DNA of 18,993 nt from JBEKYH01 sp049511115 (GTDB taxonomy: Bacteria; Planctomycetota; Phycisphaerae; Tepidisphaerales; Tepidisphaeraceae). The translations under genes were made by a program, and so were the position numbers. The DNA lies in contig JBEKYH010000033.1 in assembly GCA_049511115.1 (NCBI GenBank), positions 1 to 18,993 of the forward strand, in the 5' to 3' direction. This document shows, piece by piece, positions 12,943 to 18,993 of the stretch. The stretch's first letter is position 1; each line of letters starts with the position of its first letter. The notes below the pieces were generated by a model. The model worked only from the letters and a program-made list of their open reading frames with translations, was not told the DNA's origin and searched no databases.

Positions 12943-13180
12943 GGAGTTTCGCGACAGGCGAGAATCACAATCCAAAATCTTATTGCCAATCGGCCGGCGA
13001 TGCCGCTTGGCCCGTCGCGGGACGATCCCCGTCCCACGGGTGACGCTATGCCCGAATCCTCCGTGACGTGCGTCGCAAACGAAGCGTAAGGCAAAGCCCG
13101 CATCGTGCAGGCAAAAACCTCCGCATGGCGAACTTCGCGGCTCAATCCCTTTTAGCCGCGCGAGAGGTAGCCTATAACTC

Positions 13181-13525
13181 TCACTCTGCTTGTTTCGGCA
13201 AAAGAGCTTGCAATTCTTTTGCCAAATGCTGGCCGAGCTGATGAGACAGCACCGCGGCGTCAAACCAATCGAAGCAAAGCTCGCGATTGTGCACCATGTC
13301 AATCATGGCATGGAGCACCTGCGCCTCCTGCCCCACTTCATAGCGGAAGCAGAAATGCTCGCGCCCTTTCATGAGGCTCAGCGTTCGCGTTGCCGGCTGT
13401 GTTGTTTCCATGACGTTGGGCGCCTTTGCCTTTAGTTTCCCGCGCGGCTTGGCTTTTCCGCCGCGCGTCTCAGGTTGCGCGCCGGCCTTGGCTTCTTTAT
13501 CGGTCAAATCGCGTCGTGGCGTCAC
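13181..13525 (-). CDS. Conserved hypothetical protein, 114 residues
   Basis: Its ATG overlaps the stop of the upstream lipoprotein gene by 4 nt (ATGA), which strongly supports expression by translational coupling. Residues 1-40 are a basic, Lys/Ala/Pro-rich, probably disordered segment. Residues about 50-114 look like a small folded domain: KGREHFCFRYEVGQEAQ, LHAMIDMVHN, then CFDWFDAAVLSHQLGQHLAK. The FDWFDAAVLSHQ block gives the impression of a conserved planctomycete family, from memory only. No membrane segment or known catalytic motif is visible. It sits between a lipoprotein and XerC; function unknown. Confidence 0.75.
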   Translation of the reverse strand: MTPRRDLTDKEAKAGAQPETRGGKAKPRGKLKAKAPNVMETTQPATRTLSLMKGREHFCFRYEVGQEAQVLHAMIDMVHNRELCFDWFDAAVLSHQLGQHLAKELQALLPKQAE

Positions 13526-14256
13526 TTGGATTTCTCCGTATCGATGGGTTCGGGCGGAACGCCCAGAAGATCGGCGATTAATTGGTGGTAAACGTAGCCG
13601 CTGTACCGATCCATGCTCAAAAAATATTCGCGTTCGGCCATCGGGCCGTTGGGATCGGTGCGGCCTTCGGCGAAAATCTGAAGGGATTTGCGGGTCGATC
13701 CATCCGCCGCGTCGTACATTCCCACCGCTTGCTTAAGATCGGCCTTGCCCCCCTTTGGACGGCCCGAAGGGCTCAGGGCATCCGTCGCCACCGGGCGGAC
13801 ATAATCCGTCGGCTTGCGGAAAAGCGCCAGCGATGCCGCCATTTTGGGAGGCGTATACGGGTCGTACGCCGTCACCGTCGGCACGATGATGGCATCCACC
13901 TGTAAGATGTCGCACACCAGCGCCGCCTGCTCGAGTGAACTGATTCGCTCAATATTCAGCCCCTGGTAAACCTGCACCACCCGGTCTACGGGGACAACTG
14001 TAAGCCCATGCACCGACTGAAGCTGCTGATAAAGAAGATCGGCCTGAAGGATGGGGTCCACTTCAGAATGCCCGCTGAGATTAATGGCCGGCGCCACCGC
14101 CCAGACATCCGTCTGCAAGCCCGGCATTTCCAAGGCGTGTTCCTCGCCGTAGGGCTTGGGCGGCGGATCACCGCATCCCCCAAGCCACACCAGCGCCGCC
14201 GAAACCAGCGCGACGGTCAGGCTCATCCCAGCCAGCGAGATTCGTCGGCATCGCAT
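13522..14256 (-). CDS. Lipoprotein, CsgG/TolB-like in style
   Basis: 244 residues with a lipoprotein signal peptide: a basic start (MRCRRISLAG), a hydrophobic segment (MSLTVALVSAALVWLGG) and the lipobox LGGC with Cys near residue 28. The mature part has VWAVAPAINLSGHSEVD, DLLYQQLQSVHGLTVVPVDRV, then DILQVDAIIVPTVTAYDPYTP. That pattern, a predicted alpha/beta unit that collects a named factor and reports it as a variable, resembles CsgG/LpoB/GNA1162-type periplasmic lipoproteins that accept or nucleate envelope complexes. The C-terminal 60 residues contain REYFLSMDRYSGYVYHQLIA. The likely location is the outer membrane facing the periplasm. It is translationally coupled to the next gene. The precise role is unknown; the CsgG-like comparison is a weak inference. 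Confidence 0.82.
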   Translation of the reverse strand: MRCRRISLAGMSLTVALVSAALVWLGGCGDPPPKPYGEEHALEMPGLQTDVWAVAPAINLSGHSEVDPILQADLLYQQLQSVHGLTVVPVDRVVQVYQGLNIERISSLEQAALVCDILQVDAIIVPTVTAYDPYTPPKMAASLALFRKPTDYVRPVATDALSPSGRPKGGKADLKQAVGMYDAADGSTRKSLQIFAEGRTDPNGPMAEREYFLSMDRYSGYVYHQLIADLLGVPPEPIDTEKSK

Positions 14257-14330
14257 CCCTAAGTTATCGGACGGTGGGCCCCTAATACTTGAGGAGAGCT
14301 TAACCTGGCCGTGATCTTTCGCCCCGGCTG

Positions 14331-15104
14331 CTATCGTTTCGGCGGGAACATGGACGGGAGACTGTCGATCGTCCAGTCGTCTCCAACCTTGCGGAAGGTG
14401 GCCGCAACGCTCTGGACGCTGTCGGTGTTGGTAAACTTGAAATCAATATACGTGTCCGCCGTGACCGTTCCCGAATCGGGATCCGCATAAAACGTCGCCA
14501 GACCGTTCCAATCGACTTCGTGAATGATCCCCAGGCCCTGCACATTAGCCTGAGTGTGGCGAAGCTCGTCCTGCAATACGCTCATCTTCTGCACGAATTC
14601 CTGCCGGCTCACGCGCGCTTTGAAGTGCTGGCTGAACAGGTCATAGGCCGCGTCGTATTGGGAAACGTTCAGGTCTTTTCCGAAAAGTTCAGTCACCTGT
14701 TTAATCGCCGCGCGGTCGTGGCTGCGGCCCCACGACTCCATCACATCCGCGGCGAGCACAAACGACGTGATCCCCACCGCCAGGAAAAGTCCCGCCACTG
14801 CCATTCCCTCGCCGGATTGCGTGCCGTTGCTGTTGGGGATCTGCACCAGGGCGACGATGGCGACAACGATTCCCGCCAGCGCGATCACCACAAACGGGGC
14901 TTCCATCAGGGCCAGGATGCTGGCGAACCCCAGCAGCAGCGCGAACACCGCCGGCACGCTGATGGCGACGTATTCCTCGGTCCCGACTCCGGCGGTGGGG
15001 CTCATCTTGGGAAGGTGGCGCAGGTGGTCGGTGCCGGCCGCGCTCACCGGAGGCGGCGGCGCTGATGTGGCTGAATCCTCTGGCTGGCGTTGAATCGAAG
15101 GCAT
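14331..15104 (-). CDS. DUF4190-like membrane protein with C-terminal folded domain
   Basis: 257 residues from ATG 15104. A Pro/Ala/Ser-rich cytoplasmic N-terminus (about 1-45) precedes hydrophobic segments ISVPAVFALLLGFASILALM, FVVIALAGIVVAIVALVQI and GMAVAGLFLAVGITSFVLAA (about 47-120). The arrangement, with the NSNGTQSGEGMAVAGL turn between helices, is that of DUF4190-type small membrane domains. The C-terminal 135 residues start with helices (AAIKQVTELFGKDL) and end in beta strands (DTYIDFKFTNTDSVQSVAAT, then FRKVGDDWTIDSLPSMF), resembling NTF2-like or DUF4864-type ligand or scaffold domains. It lies 74 nt upstream of the lipoprotein gene on the same strand. No enzymatic residues are recognised. 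Confidence 0.8.
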   Translation of the reverse strand: MPSIQRQPEDSATSAPPPPVSAAGTDHLRHLPKMSPTAGVGTEEYVAISVPAVFALLLGFASILALMEAPFVVIALAGIVVAIVALVQIPNSNGTQSGEGMAVAGLFLAVGITSFVLAADVMESWGRSHDRAAIKQVTELFGKDLNVSQYDAAYDLFSQHFKARVSRQEFVQKMSVLQDELRHTQANVQGLGIIHEVDWNGLATFYADPDSGTVTADTYIDFKFTNTDSVQSVAATFRKVGDDWTIDSLPSMFPPKR

Positions 15105-15255
15105 TGGGCAAAGCGGTTCAAGTTCGCGGGCAGGGCCATCCGATCACTTATTATCTGAATCAGCACGCATTTCCGTCGCCTTGAATTGCCAAGGCATTGT
15201 TTGACGCCGCGTGCAAAACCAACGCTCTGACCGCCATCTGGAAGGTATGTCCCCC

Positions 15256-15441
15256 ATGACCAAACGTCAACTCATCGACGACATTCGACGCTTTAATACG
15301 ACAGTCCCCAGCCCGTTTCTTGCCCAATTCGACGAAGAGGCCCTGCGCCAATATCTGGAACATTTGGAGTTCGCCCGCAAGAAGCACCTGAGGTTGGAGG
15401 CCTCCTCGCGCCGCCAACCGCAACTGCGGCTGGTCTCCTGA
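15256..15441 (+). CDS. Small conserved protein, 61 residues
   Basis: Starts at ATG 15256 (MTKRQLIDDIRRFN) with GAAGG 10 nt upstream; an ATG three codons earlier (15247) is possible but too near that site. The sequence is helical and charged: RQLIDDIRRFNTTVPSPFL, AQFDEEALRQYLEHLEFARK, and a basic tail. It has no membrane segment. The compact helix-turn-helix-like length suggests a small regulatory or partner protein, but no family is recognised. From memory, similar short proteins beginning MTKRQLIDDIRR occur in planctomycetes. It is divergent from the membrane protein gene at 15104 and convergent with the small lipoprotein gene. Confidence 0.72.
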   Translation: MTKRQLIDDIRRFNTTVPSPFLAQFDEEALRQYLEHLEFARKKHLRLEASSRRQPQLRLVS

Positions 15442-15483
15442 AGTCGCGCCACGCATCCCACGCGACCGCCGCGGATTGGCTGA

Positions 15484-15699
15484 TCACTCGCTGTGGTAGA
15501 TGTTCCACGTGCTCAACGTGCCATTGGGGCGCAGCAGGAGCATGTGGTCGATGTCGTCGGAAATCTGATCGAAATCAGTTCCGAAATTGCGATTGATCTG
15601 GGCATAGCGCTCCTCCTGCGTGTAGGCGGGAGTCCCGCCGCACCCGGAGAGCACTGCCGCCCCCGCCACGAAAAGTAACAGCGACAACGTCTTCTTCAT
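15484..15699 (-). CDS. Small lipoprotein, 71 residues
   Basis: Start at ATG 15699 is favoured because AAGGA lies 9 nt upstream; a GTG at 15705 is also in frame. The signal peptide MKKTLSLLLFVAGAAVLSGC ends in the lipobox LSGC at Cys20. The mature 50 residues (GGTPAYTQEERYAQINRN, then FDQISDDIDHMLLLRP and a short GTLSTWNIYHSE tail) are acidic and probably helical. No domain is recognised. It lies downstream of metK on the same strand, separated by about 300 nt of repeat-rich sequence, so it is probably transcribed on its own. Confidence 0.85.
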   Translation of the reverse strand: MKKTLSLLLFVAGAAVLSGCGGTPAYTQEERYAQINRNFGTDFDQISDDIDHMLLLRPNGTLSTWNIYHSE

Positions 15700-15801
15700 G
15701 GCCACGATTCCTTCGTTAGGTCCGCGTTAAACCAACCAATTCTAGCCTAACAACGCCGCCGGGAATTTCAAAGTCAAAAAAACCGGAAAATGCGGTTGAA
15801 C

Positions 15802-15825
15802 CGCCAAGACGCCAAGACGCCAAGA
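15802..15825. repeat. Three tandem CGCCAAGA octamers
   Basis: Perfect copies at 15802-15809, 15810-15817 and 15818-15825. This simple repeat type is widespread in intergenic DNA of several phyla. It lies between metK and the small lipoprotein gene. Confidence 0.9.
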
Positions 15826-15847
15826 AAACAAATCGAAAAACAAAGTC

Positions 15848-15963
15848 TCACCACCCGCTCGGCTGCGCCTCGCTAGAGGACACAGAGGACACAGAGGTAA
15901 ATCAAACTTCAAATTGAATTTGATATTGATTTTCCTCTGTGTCCTCCGTGTCCTCTGTGGTGA
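15848..15963. repeat. Long inverted repeat of AGGACACAG units after metK
   Basis: The right arm 15934-15963 is complementary to the left arm made of 15848-15854 plus 15875-15897, matching at 29 of 30 positions. A 20-nt GC-rich stretch (15855-15874) interrupts the left arm. The 36-nt AT-rich loop holds a further nested palindrome (TTCAA/TTGAA inside ATCAAA/TTTGAT). It sits in the 3' flank of metK and may act as a hairpin that stops or protects the transcript, or as a mobile repeat. Confidence 0.8.
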
Positions 15964-15997
15964 GTCTCGCATTTTCTTGGCAGTATAAATTCTTTTC

Positions 15998-17230
15998 TCA
16001 GCTCGCTTTCCGCACCCGCTTGATTCCCGCCGCCAGCGCCAGGGCGTCGGCCTTGTCGGTCTTCTCCCATGAGAACGCCCCGTCGGTCGTCGCCGGCCGT
16101 CCAAAATGGCCGTGCCGGGCGGTTTGCTTGTAAATCGGCCGCAGCATGTCCAGGTGCTTGATGATCCCGCGGGGAGTCAGGGGGAAATTCTCGATGATCA
16201 ATTGCGCGATCTGATCCTCCGGAATGACCGCCGTGTTTTCCGTGTTAACGGTCACGCTCACCGGCTTGGCCACGCCGATGGCATACGCCAACTGCACTTC
16301 GCAGCTTTGCGCAAGGCCGGCCGCCACGATGTTCTTGGCGATGTACCGCCCCATGTAGCAGGCCGAGCGATCGACTTTGCTGGGGTCCTTGCCGCTGAAC
16401 GCGCCGCCACCATGGGCGCCGCGCCCGCCGTAGCTGTCCACAATAATCTTCCGCCCGGTCAGGCCCGTGTCTCCGTGTGGCCCGCCGACGACAAACTTGC
16501 CGGTCGGGTTGATGTGGAAAATGATCTCGTCATTCCAAAGATTCTTGGGGATTACCGGCTTGATGACCTGCTCGATGATCTGCCGCTTGGCCTTCTCAGA
16601 AATGGCGTCTTTCTTCTTGTCCAGCACCGATTCATCGTGCTGCGTCGAAACAACCACCGTGTGCACGCTCTTGGGCCGCTCGCCGACGTATTCAATCGTC
16701 ACCTGGCTCTTGCCGTCGGGGCGAAGCCAGGGGAGCTTGTTCTCCATGCGCACCTTCGCGAGGCGCTCCACGATGCGGTGAGCCAAATGGATCGGCAGCG
16801 GCATCAGTTCCGGCGTTTCATCGGTCGCATAACCAAACATCAACCCCTGGTCGCCGGCCCCCTGCTCCTTGGTGTCGTCCTCGGCAGAATCCACGCCGCG
16901 CGCGATATCCGGGCTTTGGCTGTGGATCGCGGTCAACACGCCGCAGGAATAGCAATCGAAGCCGATTTCGGGATGGATATACCCAATCTCCTCGATCGTC
17001 TTGCGCGCCACCTGTGCCGCATCAACATAAGCCGTGGTGGTCACTTCCCCGGCCAGGATGACCTGCCCGGTAGTGACCAGCGTCTCGCAAGCCACGCGGG
17101 CCGTTGGGTCCTGGGCCAAAATCGCGTCAAGAACCGCATCGCTGATCTGGTCGGCCACCTTGTCGGGATGACCCATGGTGACAGATTCGCTGGTAAACAA
17201 GTGTGTATGACGGCGCATCTCAGGAGACAC
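15998..17230 (-). CDS. metK: S-adenosylmethionine synthetase
   Basis: 410 residues, close to the family norm of 380-400. The enzyme makes S-adenosylmethionine from methionine and ATP. Visible motifs are FTSESVTMGHPDKVADQISD (ATP and methionine site), the hexapeptide GAGDQG in GAGDQGLMFGYATDE, and the glycine-rich phosphate loop GGGAFSGKDPSKVDRSACY, with METK-type KFVVGGPHGDTGLTGRKI before it. All are intact. The GTG start at 17230 is preceded by AAGGAGG with a 4-nt gap, a short but strong ribosome site; an ATG at 17218 would be 16 nt away, too far. No SAM or SAH riboswitch is recognised in the 210 nt upstream, which instead hold A- and T-rich runs. The long repeat structure at 15848-15963 follows the stop codon. 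Confidence 0.97.
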   Translation of the reverse strand: MSPEMRRHTHLFTSESVTMGHPDKVADQISDAVLDAILAQDPTARVACETLVTTGQVILAGEVTTTAYVDAAQVARKTIEEIGYIHPEIGFDCYSCGVLTAIHSQSPDIARGVDSAEDDTKEQGAGDQGLMFGYATDETPELMPLPIHLAHRIVERLAKVRMENKLPWLRPDGKSQVTIEYVGERPKSVHTVVVSTQHDESVLDKKKDAISEKAKRQIIEQVIKPVIPKNLWNDEIIFHINPTGKFVVGGPHGDTGLTGRKIIVDSYGGRGAHGGGAFSGKDPSKVDRSACYMGRYIAKNIVAAGLAQSCEVQLAYAIGVAKPVSVTVNTENTAVIPEDQIAQLIIENFPLTPRGIIKHLDMLRPIYKQTARHGHFGRPATTDGAFSWEKTDKADALALAAGIKRVRKAS

Positions 17231-17234
17231 GATT

Positions 17235-17241
17235 CCTCCTT
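17235..17241 (-). promoter_or_regulatory. Strong Shine-Dalgarno site of metK
   Basis: AAGGAGG on the minus strand, 4 nt before the GTG at 17230. It is the clearest ribosome site in the window and decides the GTG over the ATG at 17218. Confidence 0.8.
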
Positions 17242-17440
17242 CGGGGTATAGGTAATTCCGCTTCCCTGAAAGCGAAGAGAGGTAATGTACAGGGTGGGGA
17301 ATGGAAAAAAAAGCCTATCGCGGGGGCCGTTTTTGAAGAAAATTTGCTTCCGACCCATGAATGTCCTTTTTTTCGTCCCAGAGGTAGCAGGCATCAGGGG
17401 GATCGTGAAGGAACGCCGCCACCCACCCCACCACTCTCGT

Positions 17441-18172
17441 TCATGCAGTCGGGCTTACTCTGAATTTAATGGACCGGGCCCGGGCTAAGTCGCCGTCGGC
17501 CGCGCTGAGTGTATAGGCGCCCGACGGGTCCAGAAGCAGGTCGCTGAAAGTCGCTTCCCCGTCAGAGGCGGCCACCATGATTGCCCCACCAAGAATCGCC
17601 CCTGTGGGACTCGCTTTGATTGAAAGCGTCACTTGGGAATCATTTGTTGTGACAAGGTTCCCGAACTTGTCTTCCACTCCCACCACGACAGCAGGCGTAA
17701 CCATCGCACCGGCGGCCACCCTGCTTGGCTGCTGAACAAACGCCAGCTTCGCCGCAGCGACGGGGCTGACGTTGAAGCTTGCCGAAGCCGCGGATTTCAC
17801 CGAGGCATGGTTCGCTTCCAGCGTATAACTGCCGGCTTTGGTCAATGCGACGTTCGTAAATGTCGCCACACCGTCTTGTGCGACGGCCTTCAGTGTGCCA
17901 CCAAGAACGCTGCCCGTCGGGCCGCTGGCGACGGCAAGCTTTACGACTTGGCCGCTGACGGGGTTGCCATCAGCGTCCGCGACAGAAACGGTGATGGCTG
18001 GCGTTATCACACGCCCGGCCTTTACATCGGTCGGCGGCTGAACAAAAGCCAGATCGGCCGCCGCGCCGGCGCTGACGGTAAACTTGACGGTTTGCGCGCT
18101 GAAATTGCCGTCAGTGATGAGGAACCTGTAGTCGCCGGCTTTATTCAAAGACAGCCGGGAGAACATGATCAC
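17441..18172 (-). CDS. Ig-like repeat protein, C-terminal part after frameshift
   Basis: 243 codons ending at TGA 17441. They continue the same protein as the upstream frame once one base is restored near 18228: the reading frame before the first Met (18172 to about 18231) still encodes PTGAAINGKTTVAAN, which fits the repeat pattern. It holds the end of repeat 3 and full repeats 4 and 5 (LAFVQPPTDVKAG... and LAFVQQPSRVAAG...), each about 85-90 residues with a VxVxDxxGN strand, a GATFxNxxL strand and a GxYTLxA strand. The gene ends right after a repeat with no anchor or sorting domain. A GTG at 18172 overlapping the upstream TGA could in principle restart translation. See the upstream entry for role. 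Confidence 0.75.
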   Translation of the reverse strand: MIMFSRLSLNKAGDYRFLITDGNFSAQTVKFTVSAGAAADLAFVQPPTDVKAGRVITPAITVSVADADGNPVSGQVVKLAVASGPTGSVLGGTLKAVAQDGVATFTNVALTKAGSYTLEANHASVKSAASASFNVSPVAAAKLAFVQQPSRVAAGAMVTPAVVVGVEDKFGNLVTTNDSQVTLSIKASPTGAILGGAIMVAASDGEATFSDLLLDPSGAYTLSAADGDLARARSIKFRVSPTA

Positions 18173-18993
18173 GCCACTGTTGGCGGCAACCGTTGTTTTT
18201 CCGTTAATGGCCGCGCCGGTGGGGCCCTTTTAATCGTCAGTGTCGCGTTGGAATCATCAGAGGAAATGGTCGAGCCGCCGGGCGTCTCGACATTGGCGAC
18301 CACGTTTATGTGCGCCCCGGCCGCCACGTCAACCGGTTGCTGGGTCACGACTAGTTGACCAATGCTGAAGGTGTCCGACGCGGCGGGAGTGTCGGTCCCG
18401 TCGGAGGCGCCCAGCGTGTAGCTACCGCCTTCATTGAACGAAAGACCGCTGAACGTGGCCACGCCATTGACAGCCGGCTCAATTACCGTGCCATTCAGCA
18501 GCGCACCCAGTTTGTTGCCCTGTGCGAACAAAGTGACTTGTGAATTGTCGGTGGACACGACATTGCCGCTCTGATCCTCGACGTCCACCGTGAAGGTCGG
18601 AATCGTCTGTCCCGTCACGGTCGAATTGGGGCCTCCGACGAACGCCAATTGTGGCGCGGCAACCGCCCCCGACGAGACGGGCGGCAAAATGGAAATGGAA
18701 CTCGACGTTGCGGATAAGCCCTGGTTACTGGACATAAAGGAATAAGAACCGCTCGCATTGATCGATAGATTGTTGAACGTGGCTACGCCGTTCACGGCCT
18801 GCTGCGTGGCGGCGCCCTCGAGCAGGGCGCCGGCTGAGCCGCCCTGGAGCGACAGGGTCACATACGAATCATCAGTGGTTACGATCGCGCCGTTCTGCGC
18901 TTCGATATCCACCGTGAATGGCCCAATTGTCTGCCCCGCGACCGCGGCAGTCGGCATTTTCCCGAAAGCCAACTGGGACGCGGTGGGCGAAGT
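18169..18993 (-). CDS. Ig-like repeat surface protein, internal part, N-terminus outside window
   Basis: The frame is open to the window edge, so the N-terminus lies beyond 18993. It encodes two full bacterial Ig-like repeats and most of a third (starting LAFGKMPTAAVAGQ, LAFVGGPNSTVTGQ and VVTQQPVDVAAGAH), with typical strands FTVDVEDQSGNVVST, GVATFSGLSF and GGSYTLGASDG. The frame then runs into non-repeat sequence (RAPPARPLTEKQRLP) and a TGA at 18169, while repeat sequence continues in the next frame. Such tandem Ig proteins are usually secreted or surface-attached and serve adhesion or as spacers for other domains; that role is inferred from the family. The frameshift may be a true mutation or a sequencing error in the TTTT/CCC/GGGG run at 18221-18231. 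Confidence 0.8.
   Translation of the reverse strand, partial: TSPTASQLAFGKMPTAAVAGQTIGPFTVDIEAQNGAIVTTDDSYVTLSLQGGSAGALLEGAATQQAVNGVATFNNLSINASGSYSFMSSNQGLSATSSSISILPPVSSGAVAAPQLAFVGGPNSTVTGQTIPTFTVDVEDQSGNVVSTDNSQVTLFAQGNKLGALLNGTVIEPAVNGVATFSGLSFNEGGSYTLGASDGTDTPAASDTFSIGQLVVTQQPVDVAAGAHINVVANVETPGGSTISSDDSNATLTIKRAPPARPLTEKQRLPPTVA

Noticed and set aside
12943..13302. Upstream extension of the recombinase frame
   Set aside because: The frame is open by 120 codons, but the translation is Cys/Arg-rich and overlaps the preceding gene; the Met at 12942 gives a sensible N-terminus.
15802..15963. CRISPR array
   Set aside because: The repeats are 8-9 bp, adjacent and without unique spacers, and no cas genes are present.
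17231..17440. Possible SAM or SAH riboswitch upstream of metK
   Set aside because: None of the conserved core elements of SAM-I, SAM-II or SAH riboswitches was recognised; only A- and T-rich runs and a strong Shine-Dalgarno site are seen.
18221..18235. Programmed -1 frameshift in the Ig-like gene
   Set aside because: The zero-frame codons ATT AAA AGG do not form an X XXY YYZ slippery heptamer, and slipping AAA back by one would require pairing with TAA. A base loss or read error is more likely.

Overview
This looks like chromosome of a high-GC planctomycete, probably Phycisphaerae-like. That placement is inferred from the overall style of the proteins and from several short-leader promoters; no single marker gene proves it. 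Most of the window is ordinary housekeeping or conserved lineage-specific sequence. One stretch, about 3.85-9.05 kb, looks accessory. Sampled 60-base lines inside the large helicase gene there contain 47-55% GC, against 70-72% in sampled lines of the flanking kinase genes.

Left part (1-3824): the 3'-truncated minus-strand type III pantothenate kinase gene (coaX); an intergenic region holding a long inverted repeat; a plus-strand OmpR-type response regulator overlapping its sensor kinase; and a convergent minus-strand SDR oxidoreductase whose start codon sits in a 3 x 14-bp tandem repeat.

Accessory part (about 3857-9044): two divergent conserved hypothetical genes; a minus-strand RES-domain (NAD-targeting toxin family) gene; and, divergent from it across about 90 bp, a 951-residue protein fusing an archaeo-eukaryotic-type primase domain, an SF2 helicase and a C-terminal DUF559/Vsr-like nuclease, the layout of TOTE-type conflict systems. 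The stretch ends at tRNA-Ile(GAT). A degenerate copy of part of that tRNA lies 320 bp from it, and a perfect 22-bp palindrome lies between the two, as expected of an integration hot spot. This RES plus primase-helicase-nuclease pair is the best candidate for an undescribed defence system.

Right part (9045-18993): lysC with a clear promoter; a small group of minus-strand genes (pentapeptide-repeat protein, two-TM protein, orphan CopG-type antitoxin); a minus-strand run of membrane protein, lipoprotein, 114-residue protein and XerC-type recombinase ending at a strong intrinsic terminator; two small conserved proteins; metK with a repeat-rich 3' flank; and the C-terminal part of a large Ig-like repeat protein interrupted by a frameshift.
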